Shown piece by piece: positions 1 through 11,109 of a stretch of DNA of 64,000 bases. Both the position numbers and the translations under genes were made by a program. The notes beneath the pieces are model-generated. The model did no database searches, had not been told where the DNA came from, and saw only the letters and a list, made by a program, of their open reading frames with translations. Source of the stretch: Triatoma infestans (Eukaryota > Arthropoda > Insecta > Hemiptera > Reduviidae); contig JAAEAF010014556.1 in assembly GCA_011037195.1 (NCBI GenBank), positions 56,832 to 120,831 on the forward strand. The letters run 5' to 3'. Every line of letters begins with the position of its first letter. Position 1 is the first letter of the stretch.

Positions 1-274
1 AAGAGTTCCACAACCCTGGTAAATCGTGATAAGTTCTATCATTAGTTCTCTTTCTGATTTCTCGACTTCCTCAATTTTTTCATTATTAAAATCCATTCGG
101 AGAGATGCTTCCGCCATGGCTCCGTGCACTATATTGATACGATACTGTCAAATAGATCCCTCATACTATCAGTATTTCATCAGTATACTGACCACGCCCA
201 CAATATTGATGAAATACTTTTGAAATCCCAAAAGTACATCAGTATATGTACTTAGTACTTGAGTATATGTAACT

Positions 275-344
275 GCCCTCACTCAATCAGTAATACTGAC
301 AATATCAATTAATATTGACAGTATTACTGATAGTCTGAGTGGGC
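275..344. repeat. Imperfect 70-bp palindrome
   Basis: The two halves pair around a centre near position 310. The ends read GCCC and GGGC, and the inner arms contain ATCAGTAATACTG and CAGTATTACTGAT. The preceding 100 bases repeat the word ATCAGTAT several times. It may be the end of a small inverted-repeat element or a simple hairpin; no coding potential is seen. Confidence 0.7.
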
Positions 345-1147
345 CTTTAGTTATTTGTGTTACTTCTACGTATCTGTTACTTGCAAAAAACACACTTTCG
401 GATTAGACGCATCAGTGGGTTATCTTAATATGTACGCCATAAGACAGAATCTATTCGGAAAGAAAGATCACATTACAAACATCTTATTCAGGAAAACATA
501 TATACTATAGTTTATGGTTGATTCATAGTTTTAATCGTAAGTTCAGGATGTTTTAATAGTTGAATTGCACAAAATCGTTTGTTTCTGAACATCAAGTGAT
601 CTATAGATCCTTTTGTATAGTACATCTCTTTTGGTATGTTTTGTTGTTGTTGGTGTAATTAGATAAAAATTGAAGACTTTAATTATTTGGCGATAAACCA
701 CCTATTTCTAAGAAAAACCGCTGGATAAATAGAGATCATGGAAAGGAAGAGATATGGCTTAAATAACTAGATAGGGGGGAAATGCAGATGTTGGCCTCTT
801 TTAGGCAGTCAGAAATCCCCTTTTTTGTACAAAATTGGAAACCGTATGCCCGTCCAGTAGGCTTTAAAAGTAAATAGGGTTTTCCTAGTGAGACAATTTC
901 ATTTGTCTACTAGTTACGATGGTCGCACCTCTTGCCTCTCTTTATAATATAATATTAAAAATTATAATTTAAAAAACAATATTAATTTTGTTTTCAAAAA
1001 CATCAATAATGATAACAAATGCAAATATATAAATAAAAGACTCTTTTGGATGGAGGGGGTAGCACTTATTTAAACGCACACATGGCTTTCTCTGATTGCA
1101 GCTTTCATAATTATAATAAACCAATCTTCTCCGGACTTTCTTTACTG

Positions 1148-1161
1148 TCCATCACCGGACA
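1148..1161. repeat. Target-site duplication, left copy
   Basis: TCCATCACCGGACA is repeated perfectly at 1472-1485. The two copies bracket the GC-rich unit exactly, and the sequence belongs to the host SINE body. Confidence 0.75.
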
Positions 1162-1471
1162 TGAAGCTTGTGAGAGATTGGGAGATGGCAGAACTATTCC
1201 CGAAGGCAAACCAACCCCGCCCACCTAACAGAGAAACTGGACCTCTGCTATCATCATTACGAGTCCTCGACCCCCACGAAACCTTTCCTCAACTCGTGAA
1301 ACGGAGCAAGCTCCGCCGGGCTGATTCACGATCCCGTGGTACCATTTTGTAGAAGGACAAGTCCCCTACTTAAAGGCTTAGAATGGTCACCTGCCTACGG
1401 TTTTACAACACCCTCCTGGCAGGATTGGGACACTCCATGCCATTCAGATGATGCGGGTATTCCGTACCCAA
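1162..1471. mobile_element. GC-rich retroposed unit, copy 1 (unknown family)
   Basis: This 310-bp block is much richer in G+C than its surroundings and is clearly similar along its length to 44875-45211. It is flanked by a perfect 14-bp direct repeat, TCCATCACCGGACA, at 1148-1161 and 1472-1485. Joining the flanks at one repeat copy restores an uninterrupted SINE body, so this is an insertion with a target duplication. No poly(A) tail, terminal inverted repeats or convincing protein are visible. Frames can be opened through both copies (for example the peptide ETFPQLV occurs in each), but stops and indels differ, so coding is unproven. A stem-loop lies at 1294-1331. The duplication length fits LINE-type target-primed insertion, which suggests a SINE-like or retroposed non-coding RNA. 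I do not recognise the family. Confidence 0.7.
1294..1331. other. Stem-loop inside GC-rich unit, copy 1
   Basis: The outer stem is TCGTGAA (1294-1300) with TTCACGA (1325-1331). The inner stem is CGGAG (1302-1306) with CTCCG (1311-1315), closed by CAAG. The nine bases between the inner and outer 3' arms (ccgggctga) are nearly the same in the second copy. Pair A1300-T1325 is replaced by G-C in the copy at 45011-45051, a compensatory change. Confidence 0.55.
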
Positions 1472-1485
1472 TCCATCACCGGACA
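1472..1485. repeat. Target-site duplication, right copy
   Basis: Identical to 1148-1161; it continues directly into the host SINE sequence (gtgaactg). Confidence 0.75.
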
Positions 1486-1579
1486 GTGAACTGTAAAAGG
1501 GCAAGAAATTCTAATACTCTAATCCTGGTCCTCTGCGTTCCAAATCCAGCGTCTAAGTAGTAAGCTAACCGCCTTTCTC

Positions 1580-4125
1580 AGTAAATTGGAAATTTCGGGT
1601 GACGATTATGTCCAAAATGTTGGCAGGTCCCCTGATACTAGTTAAGCGAAATATCAAGTTTGAACAACCGGCGGTTTTGAGCTCCACACACACATTTAAA
1701 ATGGTTAATTCCGCTTATTAATTATCGATAGAGTGTCTATTACACTAGTGCGGTTACCTTCATCTAGTTCTTTAATTATGTAATCCGCTATTCTTATGCT
1801 AATTCTAGGAATCTGCCTGCCTGATTTAGCTACAACAAACTTAATTGGCCGTTCTCTGACCAGCTTAAGAAATTTTCATATAATATTTGTAATAAATTTG
1901 CCCTTTACTTAAGCTTAAGTTTCATACTTTCTCATATACATTCTTATATGATATTTTAATATTGAACCCTCTTATATATATTTCCAGTCCTTTCTTCTCT
2001 GATATTAAATCTTTTAGATAGTTCTTGTTATACACATAGTAACTAATGATGGAATGTACTTCATGTTAAATATCTGACGCAATAACTGTTCAAATTAGTT
2101 ATTTCCTAAAGTTATGTAATCTGTTATTTGTGGGGAGGAAAATTTCACTACGTTTCTTCTCCATCCCGCCTCAAGGAGGAAATTAATTGAAGGCTTAAGT
2201 TTCCATGAATTTCAAGTAGTGGCATTGAAAGTTTTAAGTAGTATAATAGCTTATCATCCAAGTACTTATCAAGTCAACTACTAATAATTATATGGTTATA
2301 TTGCGCCATAATCGAACATCGTTCAATTTCCATTTTTCAATATTTGTTTAAAATATTAATATTTCTTCTTATATAATTAATTTTATTTTATTCTAATATG
2401 TTTATTTTAGTTTGTTTTTATAAATGGACATAATGTTCATCATCTTGCTCTAATATGTTTTTCTTGGTTAAGGGACATTTCTCTTATTATTATCTCGCGA
2501 TATTTCTCATAAAACATGAGAATATTACTTTATCACCATAAAAAAATTATTACTCAAAAGTTGGCAGAAAATTTGTCATTTATAATGGAGTAAGAGAAAG
2601 CTTATGAGTATTTCATACACAATTTTTTTAATTAACTTGGAAGATATGGTTTTTTTTATTTTTGAAGCAAAATTCTATTTTTAATATTTTTCTGGCCATA
2701 GTAAATCAAGAAGATAAAATTTATTTAAGGTTTGTTTTATTCCATTTTTATTTTGTGGGTCAGCCAGCATGTTTGGCAAAATAAAAAAAAAAATCCTAAA
2801 GAGAAACATCAGACCATAGTTTTAGTTAAAATAATTTTAAATCACCATTGTCAATATATAACTGGTTAGCGTCTATAAATAATTTTGTTACATTGTTTTT
2901 AATAGTTTTTATAGTGACATTGTTATAGTACAATTGACATACAGATAGACATAGTTCTCTTTCACACATTATATAGACAACAGAATGAAGTAGTGTACAA
3001 AGATAGCGTCCTTCTGCAATATATATTTAACAAAGGCTAATGGATTCCAGACTTAATGACTGCCCACTTTTCATTTACCTACTATATAATTAATGGAATA
3101 CATTTTATTTACTCGAAAGAAAAATGTATCTGGCACGTCTCTTTTTTCTTTTATTAGTTAGTGATATATATATATCTATGTATATTTGAGAGGAGCGATC
3201 AGCTCGTTATCCGTCCTTCAACATAATAAAATACTATAAATAAGATTGACGAAGGCTTAATAGTGGGGTGATGGTTAGTGCGGGGAAGTATAGTTCAGAT
3301 TGTGCCAGGCGGTGGCACCCTCGTGACATATACAAAAAGGAAAAGCTCACGTTATTATTGACCTATAATATTTGTATTTATTTATGCGTTTAACACCTAT
3401 AAATTATATATGTTTATATTTGATTGTGTCTTAATTCTCTTCATTAAATATCTATTAATATACAATATTTTTGTTCATTTCTTTTACAATTACAATACAG
3501 AAAATAATAAATTTAGTTTTTCCTAACGAAAGTTTATGCATTTTGCAAATACTGTGTAAATGATTTAGAATCAATTTATTGCCAAGGTTTATGTGATGTA
3601 CTAGGGCAGACTTTTGGAATTTTATATTAAGTCTCTTTTGTTATTAGAAACCGCCCTCAAACGTTCTATTTAATCACCCAAATCGATCAGTTTTTCTCGG
3701 TGTCGTACATGCAATTACACCCCACATTTGACACCTTTAATTCTACAGCTTCAATTCTACATTGGTTAATTATCTATACCTAACTATTTCTTTGAAAAAA
3801 TTAGTTTAGAATTTTTTTTTACTAATTTTCCCTTCGTAGGGATATTATAAATGATCAAATTATGCAGTAAAAATTTTTTATAAAAAAAATGAAAAAAAGT
3901 AAGTTATTTTTAACATAATATTAACCTTTGTATAATTAATGCTTTTTCTATAAAGAAAAAATTCATAATTTTCATTCCATTGTTGAAAACTAAGGCAAGA
4001 GAGAATTAGGCGGAAATGCAATTAAGTCCGCCATTTTGTATGTGGCCGTTTATACTAGTGGAACAAAATAAAATTGATGTTAAACACCCACAAAATGTTT
4101 TTTCAGACGTGCAGTTTTTAGCTAT
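1580..4125. other. Stretch without recognisable gene
   Basis: AT-rich non-coding sequence. A short piece at about 1595-1700 (including gcgaaatatcaagtttgaac and cacacacacattt) resembles an internal part of family T. Otherwise I see only poly-A/T runs and no open frame, RNA gene or element end that I can support. Confidence 0.5.
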
Positions 4126-4510
4126 TCATTATATTGCCTTTAATTTTATGAGTGTGGCGCAGTCCACAAGATATTGAAAGAGTACTACAAAGATAAATCC
4201 ACGTGATCTTGAGATTTTGAGAAATCAAAATCTAATTTCTCGCAACAGCATAGAAAAACCTGGTGTAACACACTCACTCGATATTCTCGTACTCCACTTA
4301 ACATAGTTACGTAGTCTTAGTTTTTCGAACTCTAATATATAACTCTTCTTCTTATTATAATTTATTCACTAATAATTAGTTCGATTCCTTTTACTACTAG
4401 ATTACTGGAACTAGATTTTAATTGAATTAGCTCAAGCCTAGATTTCCTTCTTTGTAGTACACACATTGTGGACTGCGCCTCATACATCAAATTAAGAGAA
4501 ATATAATGAA
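4126..4510. mobile_element. Small non-autonomous element with about 110-bp inverted repeats
   Basis: The left arm (about 4127-4235) and the right arm (about 4400-4510) are inverted copies. Both contain GCGCAGTCCACAA, the word TACTACAAAGA and a shared TTAATTT-ATG outer segment. The interior has no coding potential. The size (about 385 bp) and structure fit a MITE or foldback element; no clear target duplication is seen. The short open frames crossing it on both strands are products of the inverted repeat. Confidence 0.6.
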
Positions 4511-5341
4511 TACCAAAAAATTGGTTGGATGTAATTTCCTCGCCCCCTGAGAAACCATTTTTAACATTTACAACGAATGTAAATGTAAATGTACAAGTTA
4601 CAAAGGACACACGTTTGCCAAAATAGAGAAAATGGAATTTTGCACAGACATGTGGAATAATATACAAGATACCGCTTTTACACAAGAGGAGATAGATAAG
4701 TTTTACGATATTACGAGGCAAGACATTAGAGGTCGTGTTAAAGTTTGTGAGTGCAACCGGCTAGAAGAATTACCAGAAGTCCTAGAAAACCTTAAACAAA
4801 TTAGTCATAGAAATAAAATTCGATATATACTATAGCTCGAACATATAGAGACATTATACATATCCAACCATTGTACATAACTGTAAGCCACTTTTCTGCA
4901 CTTTTGGCAGTCACTCCCACAAATTCATTCAACGAGCTCCCTCCCCTAGTTAGGCTAGCCTTTCTTTAAATCTCATAATAGATGCAGGGTAAGATGAGTT
5001 AGATGAGAGATCGAGGCGAGGAATAAGGATCTAAAGAAAACTACTATTCCCAAGTTACCACACTGGCTAAATGGTGAAAGCGATGGACTTGGATGGTGGA
5101 AGTTATTAGATCGCTTTTGCTGACGAGCAAAAAAAAAAAAAAAATTTCAACACCCTCTTCTTCTACGGATATGGAGTGGTGAGAGGTAGTTGCGGTTGTG
5201 GGAGGGGGCGAGCGAGTAGGGAGGGGGTGGGTGAGGGACAGCCGCCATATTGTGCAGAAAAATGGCACAGAACCCGTTAATTCTATCTACTCGTACATTC
5301 TAAAATCAATTTTTCTGGAAACGTGTATCAGATTTACCTGG

Positions 5342-5396
5342 GTGCACCGAGAAGGCTCCGGACGCCAAGGATGACGCGCCTTAAATTAAAAAAAAT
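5342..5396 (+). mobile_element. SINE 3'-end fragment
   Basis: Matches the 3' end of the main SINE family: gagaaggctccgg, then gcgccttaaat, then an A-rich tail. The tRNA-like head is absent. Confidence 0.65.
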
Positions 5397-5399
5397 AAA

Positions 5400-6690
5400 T
5401 CAATCAAAATAATAAATATACACATTTAGCCGATCATGTCAAATCCTGTTCAGTATCAAGTTTGAGGCTTTTTGCGATTTTTTAGTTTTGAATTATTTTG
5501 TTTACATAGCAAACGCACACTTACAAACCCAGACTCATAGATAACATGCGCAAAAAATATTTTATTTTCACCATCTGTAGACATTTTCAGATAATGATAT
5601 TTTATACTCAGCCCTCTACTTTGTAAATAAAAAAAATAAAAATAGGATCGTTATTACATAGTAGTGTTATATGAAAAGGAGGCATAATGGCTAATATGAA
5701 AAATATTAAAAACGACCCTTTTAGAAAAAAGTATTAAGAGAAGAAGATTGACTGGGATGAATTTTTTATATTTTATTCTTTATAATATTGAAATTAAAAA
5801 TGAAAAAAGGAAATAAATAAAAGTGAAACACTTAATTGGAATTAATGATTCTTTAAAACTTGTGTAGTTTTTTTATTGAAAAATATTACACATAAAAAAA
5901 ATGTTCAGAGCTTTCTTATTATAAAGAATAATTTCCTTATTTTTTATTTTTATTTTGTTATTTCCACTACTGTAGATATATTATTTTATCTATTGAATAT
6001 AATTGGCCTAATTGATTTATTTATATGTTTTAAAGAAAAGAATACATCTTATTGAATGAACTTACAATAAAAAGTGGCTGCTCAACTTTGTTGAAGTGTA
6101 AAAAACACAGCATTCTGATCTATCGCAAGACAACGTGTACTTAGATAAGAAAAGATAAAAAACACAAAGAAAGAACGCGAGCGTATTGCAAGCGTGTCGC
6201 ATCGAGGAATATAAACAAAACAATTTATTGATGAGAGAACATAAAATATAAAAAAGGGGGGGAAATAATATATATTTATGATTATGTACGATGCCTAACG
6301 AGTCTATAATAATTGACTACTAGGCTTGTCAATTATGATGCCCCAAACCACAGGCTGTAAACACTGTAATTCCTACTGCCATACTGCTAAATTTTTCTTT
6401 ATAATAAGGAATGCAGTTTTGATATGTGACTTTTTTCTCCAAATCCACCTTTGTTGCGTGATCACAGTCATTGGTTTCTTGTAGGATCCAGGATCATTGC
6501 TGATTTCCCACTTTCAGAAAGGCAATAATATCGGCGTACCTTGGGGCACCGTCACAGTATCGGTACCATATACTTCTTCGTGGTAGGTAAAACCTTCTTC
6601 GCCTAATAAGTCCATAAATGTGTGCTTAGAAATAGAATGTGAAAATGCCGATTTAAATTATATAAAAAAAAAAATGGTTGGACATAAAAC
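5400..6690. other. Stretch without recognisable gene
   Basis: AT-rich sequence with many short A and T runs. No open frame, RNA gene or bounded repeat is supported. Confidence 0.5.
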
Positions 6691-6699
6691 TAATTTAAC

Positions 6700-7010
6700 C
6701 AAACATAAAATTATGTGTGTGGCATGTGTTGAATGTTTGGAGTAACTTGTGGCGTGAGCGGTTTTGTAAAGGGCTTGTGAGTATATATGTTTAAGAGAGA
6801 GAAGTATCAGAAATAAGAAAGTAGTCACTACTGCTAACAATAAATATATTCTGTTAAAATAATAACTACAAGTTATTTGCAAAGAATGTATAGACTTATT
6901 AATATATTTTGGAACTGGCACTGATGCTAAGAGAGCGAAAACAAGTGTTCTGCTTGAATGTCTACAACAGACTGTTCTGAAAGAATGTCTTCTAACTATT
7001 AGTTCCAATC
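6700..7010 (-). repeat. Dispersed repeat (family F), copy 1
   Basis: Read on the minus strand, this segment matches 50516-50710 closely, and 54575-54870 and 13580-13720 more loosely. Shared words include acaagttatttgcaaa, the segment around agtagtcacta, and gcggttttgtaaagggctt. The minus frame over it looks long (about 119 codons) only because the repeat happens to be open; the peptide has no recognisable domain. The element class is unknown. Confidence 0.6.
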
Positions 7011-7472
7011 TTTTCAAATAATGCTGGTATGTCTGGAGGTTTTTACCCTAACTGTTTCTTGTTCTTTGTCTTTTGGTTTGCATTGACCTAAATTATAGTA
7101 CCTTTTCAAATAATTCTGGTATGTCTGGAGGTTGTTACCCTAACTGTTTCTTGTTCTTTATCTCTTGGTTTGCATTGACCAAAATTATAGTACCTTTTCA
7201 AATAATGCTGGTATGTCTGGAGGTTGTTACCCTAACTATTTCTTGTTCTTTGTCTCTTGGTTTGCATTGACCTAAATTATAGTACCTTTTCAAATAATGC
7301 TGGTATGTCTGGAGGTTGTTACCCTAACTGTTTCTTGTTCTTTGTCTCTTGGTTTGCATTGACCTAAATTATAGTACATTTTCAAATAATGCTGGTATGT
7401 CTGGAGGTTGTTACCCTAACTGTTTCTTGTTCTTTGTCTCTTGGTTTGCATTGACCTAAATTATAGTACCTG
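7011..7472. repeat. Minisatellite, five 92-bp units
   Basis: Five tandem units of exactly 92 bp; the word TAATGCTGG (TAATTCTGG in unit 2) falls at 7019, 7111, 7203, 7295 and 7387. The units differ by only a few substitutions, so the array is young or homogenised. It begins where the family F copy ends. Open frames through it are a by-product of the period. Confidence 0.95.
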
Positions 7473-7734
7473 GCTCTTTCCCCTTCACTAAAATACACTG
7501 TTTGATCTAGCTAAAATTAACAAAATTATTTTACTAAACTATTTTCAAAATTCTTATATTCTTTCATGTCTTTCTTCCACTACAATTAATTGGAGAAACT
7601 AAACTTAGTAAAATGATTTTTTTTGAAGAAACTATACACACACCCCACACTCGAAACTTCTTTAAAAAAATAGTTTCTAACAAAAGTGATGGACCTCTGT
7701 TTCATAGTTAGCAATCCGTCGGTGTTTTTATAGT

Positions 7735-8045
7735 AAAAAATCTGGTGCGAAACACTCACATGACCTTCTCTCACAGCGAAATGGCAAACTTTCTTCACAC
7801 TTATAATTCTTATTAGTGTTTAAAACGGTCGGCATTTTTTATGGAGAAAATCGCAATGTCACAAAAACCTATTCACTAAAGTCGCTTTTCCACTCAACCG
7901 ATTTTCTTCAAACTGGGAATTTACATCATTCAAATTAATATTATTTAATTGACAGAATTGTATAGCAGCACATTGTTGAACTGAAATAGCACATTAAAGG
8001 CAAACATAACCCCGCCCCTCTCCCAAAAGTGGCCACAGAGTCGTT
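7735..8045 (+). mobile_element. Family T fragment (left end)
   Basis: Starts with the conserved left terminus (ctggtgcgaaacactcacat, then cttctctcac), followed by the cgattttcttcaaactggg segment and the cataaccccgcccctctccc segment typical of family T. The second internal unit and the right end are missing. Confidence 0.7.
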
Positions 8046-8159
8046 CCAGGGAATGCTGTAACAATATAATGCGGCGATGTTCAGAGGGCAACCGTTGGAC
8101 TACATTGTGCGACCTCTCAAACCAGATTGCTTAGCGACTTAAATGTAAGCCTAGGCAGT

Positions 8160-8420
8160 GCGCTGTAATATGTTACAGATTGGCCACTGGACATGACTAC
8201 TTGAACGAACACGTCCATAGAATTGGTGTGGTTGGTTGATTCGTCCCTCTGCTTCTTGTGCCGGGTGGCAGAAATGGATGCGGACTACTTGTATGTGCGA
8301 CGCTGCGAGACGCGATAAGAGGCCTAGAAGGATTGTCTCTGCAGAAACAAGCCACCACACTGTGCTGGGCTGCGAGGAGTCGAATGGCTGAGAAGGCCAA
8401 CGACGAGGGCGTTGGATAAA
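8160..8420 (+). pseudogene. LINE ORF2 C-terminal remnant
   Basis: In-frame words include LATGHDYLNEHVHRIGVV, followed after a frameshift by DSSLC, LCRVAEMDADYLYV and, further on, MAEKAN. This is the conserved tail of ORF2 from invertebrate LINEs, where a short helix is followed by a C-x2-C-x-H-x-C metal-binding tail. Here the expected His is Tyr and at least one frameshift and one stop break the frame. The local G+C content is higher than the flanks, as expected for former coding sequence. The open frames on the opposite strand are shadows. Clade assignment is not possible from the fragment. Confidence 0.65.
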
Positions 8421-9137
8421 AAAACAAAACAAAATCTAATTTAGCAAACTGCCAGGAATATATTGGTTTCTTGTTAATACACACATTACTGCACTACGGA
8501 GTCATCATTTAAAGAGATCCGCCTTACAAAATAACTTTCAGTGGTTGAAATAAATTCTGAAAAACTTAATTTCTCGCATAAAAAAACATACTAGAAAAAC
8601 ATTTTTAACTTTTCTAATTTCTTATGATACTTGCATTTCATTAAATAAAGCAGTTAATCAATCTGTTATTACCGAATAGTCTCAGTTGTGATTTGCCATA
8701 AAAACTAAAATTTACCTTTGATATAAAAAAAAGAAAGTTTAAAATGTAATTATTCTGGAGTATTACCATGTTTATAGATAACAGGATTTTATTTAGTAAA
8801 ATACAGATTAAACTTTGATATATTTTTTTAGTAGAACGCTCTAAAATATAAGCCCGAAAAGTAAACAACGTCAAAACATCCCCTAGGTTTCAAACCCAAA
8901 TTCTTAACATTTATTGCCATATCTTTTTACTTGTAGGTGTTGAAGTATTGCGCATTCATGAAGATTTGGGAAATTGAGTTTTCACCTCTTGTTATGAGAT
9001 CCCTGGAGCTTGGAAAAGTGGATTTTAGAAATTGCTGTGTGTGCATGTGATTGTATAAACGGAAAATTATAGAAAGTTCAAACTTGTTGCTTAGTGCCAG
9101 CTGCCAGAAAATAAGTTTTTTTTTATCTATTTATTTT

Positions 9138-9378
9138 TATTTAAGGCGTGTCAGCATCTATGTTCATTGGCGACCGGAGCCTTCTCACTTCATTGCCCAC
9201 CTCCGACAGTGTTCTCTCTCTCATTAGTCATTACTGTTAACACTGCCCTTCAAAGGACAGTGAGCTGTAGGGGCTCCTAGGAACAGAAAATCTAAGTGCA
9301 CTACTGTTGGGCTTGAACCTGTTTATCTCCAGTTTGCTAGACTAGCGCTGTACCGCCGAGCTAGTCCCTTCCTTTTAA
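9138..9378 (-). mobile_element. tRNA-derived SINE, nearly full length
   Basis: On the minus strand it starts with an A-box-like stretch (reverse of ccgagctag near 9357) and a B box GGTTCAAGCCC near 9309-9319. It continues through the family body (ctcctaggaacagaaaatct, reversed) and ends with the ggcgaccggagcc/ttaaggcg 3' segment and an A-rich tail. It is diverged and no target duplication is clear. Confidence 0.75.
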
Positions 9379-9519
9379 ATAATATTAATAAGAATTAAAC
9401 GTGTTGCCAAAATCCGATTTTAAAGAAAATTGGTTGACTTTACTATTTTGGTTAAAAATTGGTTTATTCTATGTTTTCGACTTTCTAGGAAGTGGTGGTA
9501 AGTACATATATAAATATAT

Positions 9520-9605
9520 ATACCTCCCGCCTAAATAAGTACGAAACTTTAGAACACCTGCTACTTGAATGTCCTATCAAAAACCAATTAGACAGCAATA
9601 TCTAT
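9520..9605 (+). pseudogene. Fragment of LINE ORF2 C-terminal tail
   Basis: One frame reads ETLEHLLLECPIKN, the His/Cys half of the C-terminal zinc-knuckle-like motif of LINE ORF2. Stops follow within 20 codons. The fragment is too short for clade assignment. Confidence 0.5.
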
Positions 9606-9759
9606 TAGGATTTACTACTAACAAAACTAATTTAGATGAACCATTAATAATTTAGAACAAAAGTCACTTAAATAAAAAGTTTTTCTTAACAATAGAGCTT
9701 TTAAACGTGAGATCATTTTGCCTTAATGAGGAAACAATTTCACCTTAATAAAATAAATT

Positions 9760-11040
9760 ATATAAGATAGGTTAAAGATAATTTCCTAATTTAGCTAGAA
9801 CTGTAGAATATTATTTTTATATTTGTATTTTATTTAATTTGATATTATTATTTTATTTTCATTTTTATTATTGTTGTTATTGCAGTTTGCTGCTATTATT
9901 ATTTTTCATAATCATCATCATAATCTTAAGTTTCCTCGTCCGCCTAGCTTTACGCACGCTTCCTTCACACTAGCCTCCTATATTGTCCGCTGTCAGGTTC
10001 TACACCTTTTTGCTTCCAGAACCCCCTTTTCTACACCATACACTTTAGTTGCTGTTTCCTCTAGAGTCCTCCTGTAAGTTGTCCAGCAAACTTCTGTATC
10101 TTCACTGTCTCTTCCGAAATGCTCATTTGCAGCTCTACATTCCATTGCCTCATGATATTATCTATCCTTCCTCTTTAAATTTATATGATTTTGTCGACTC
10201 TTGGCCATTAATGCTCTTCTTACCATTCTACTTTCCCTAGCGGATTTCCCTCTTCAAAATGTGTCCAATTTCAATAAGTATTGATTACTCCGGTTTCTTT
10301 ATCCTCTTTTCACTCATTCACTCTATTTATTAAGTGATTTTTTTTTTTCCCCAGTTGCATCAACTACGGCGGTTATTAGCGCTCCCCAAACATTTTACTT
10401 TCTCTTCTTTGGCCACTCGAACTGGGAAGACACAGTTTGTAACCTATTAATTTGCACAAACATTATTTGTCCTGCAAGGCAGGGTAAAGCCGTAGGTTTT
10501 TCCAGGATCTTTCCACACATTTTCTCTTAAATCATCGATCATCTAATCGATGTGGGGGAGAGTGGATTACTTTGTTCCTTTATTTTATTTCTTACAAACA
10601 ATATAATGGGGTTGAAATATGTAGTATAAAGTGTATTATTTTTATTATTACTATTTTCATATTTAATTAAAAATAAAAACTTAATTAAAATTTAATTATT
10701 ACTAAATTTAATTACTGATTAATTAATTTTGAAGCACAGAATACGTCGTAAATACAGAATATTATCTATCTATCTACCTGTCGGTATGTCTATATATAAA
10801 TCTGTATCTGTCTTATCTATCGATCTATCATAGATTTTTTTTATCACTTTTGTTGATACCTTTTTTTCTGAGAAGTTAATTCTAGGAATGTTCTAGTATA
10901 GATGAGAGCGCTTCTGTTGAAAGTGTTAATTTATTATATTTTATGTCTACCACCTATTAAATTGACTCCAACTTTTAGTAAAAAATGCCAATATTGTTAG
11001 GTTGCCTCGGCCATTTTTATGTTTGTTTGCCTTATTGGCT
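9760..11040. other. Stretch without recognisable gene
   Basis: Pyrimidine-rich, then AT-rich sequence. A TATC-type simple repeat lies at about 10763-10830. Two small plus-strand frames (9871-10077 and 10049-10240) have no recognisable domain and are probably chance. Confidence 0.5.
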
Positions 11041-11050
11041 TTCAAGGTGT

Positions 11051-11096
11051 AACGACACTGAAGATGCTCATTGCAATATGAGCAAAACGTCGGTTT
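11051..11096 (+). other. Hammerhead-like core motif, family 3
   Basis: CTGAAGA (11058-11064) is followed by a perfect 7-bp hairpin (TGCTCAT 11065-11071 with ATGAGCA 11078-11084), then AAAC and GTC (11085-11091). This keeps the order of a hammerhead catalytic core, but CTGATGA is CTGAAGA, GAAAC is AAAAC and there is no helix III loop. It is probably a degenerate terminus of a Penelope-type or related element; activity is unlikely. Confidence 0.4.
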
Positions 11097-11109
11097 CTAG
11101 CAACCCACT

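Larger units (their letters stand above)
1125..1575 (-). mobile_element. Degenerate tRNA-derived SINE, split by a nested unit
   Basis: Sequence on both sides of the nested unit at 1162-1471 matches the body of the window's main SINE family read on the minus strand. The right flank carries the ccatcaccggacagtgaactg body segment, a degenerate B-box area and a region reading agtaagctaacc near the head. The left flank ends in the same body segment (ctgtccatcaccggaca). The SINE was therefore here first. It is heavily mutated and I cannot place its outer ends exactly. Confidence 0.55.

Noticed and set aside
1390..1470. Resemblance of gcctacggnnttaccac to the start of 5S rRNA in the GC-rich unit
   Set aside because: Only about 15 scattered bases match; the internal control region of 5S genes is not present.
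4362..4721. 119-codon minus-strand frame near the small inverted-repeat element
   Set aside because: Covers one arm of the element and AT-rich flank; no recognisable domain.
6658..7017. 119-codon minus-strand frame sharing peptide with 50516-50785
   Set aside because: The similarity follows from the shared DNA repeat (family F); the two frames are read from a non-coding repeat and other copies are not open.
7073..7270. Plus-strand frame inside the 92-bp array
   Set aside because: 92 is not a multiple of three, so the frame changes each unit; the open run is accidental.
7011..7472. CRISPR array
   Set aside because: Units are directly contiguous 92-bp repeats without unique spacers, and the context is eukaryotic.
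8151..8484. Minus-strand frames opposite the LINE tail
   Set aside because: Shadows of the plus-strand LINE ORF2 remnant, which carries recognisable motifs.
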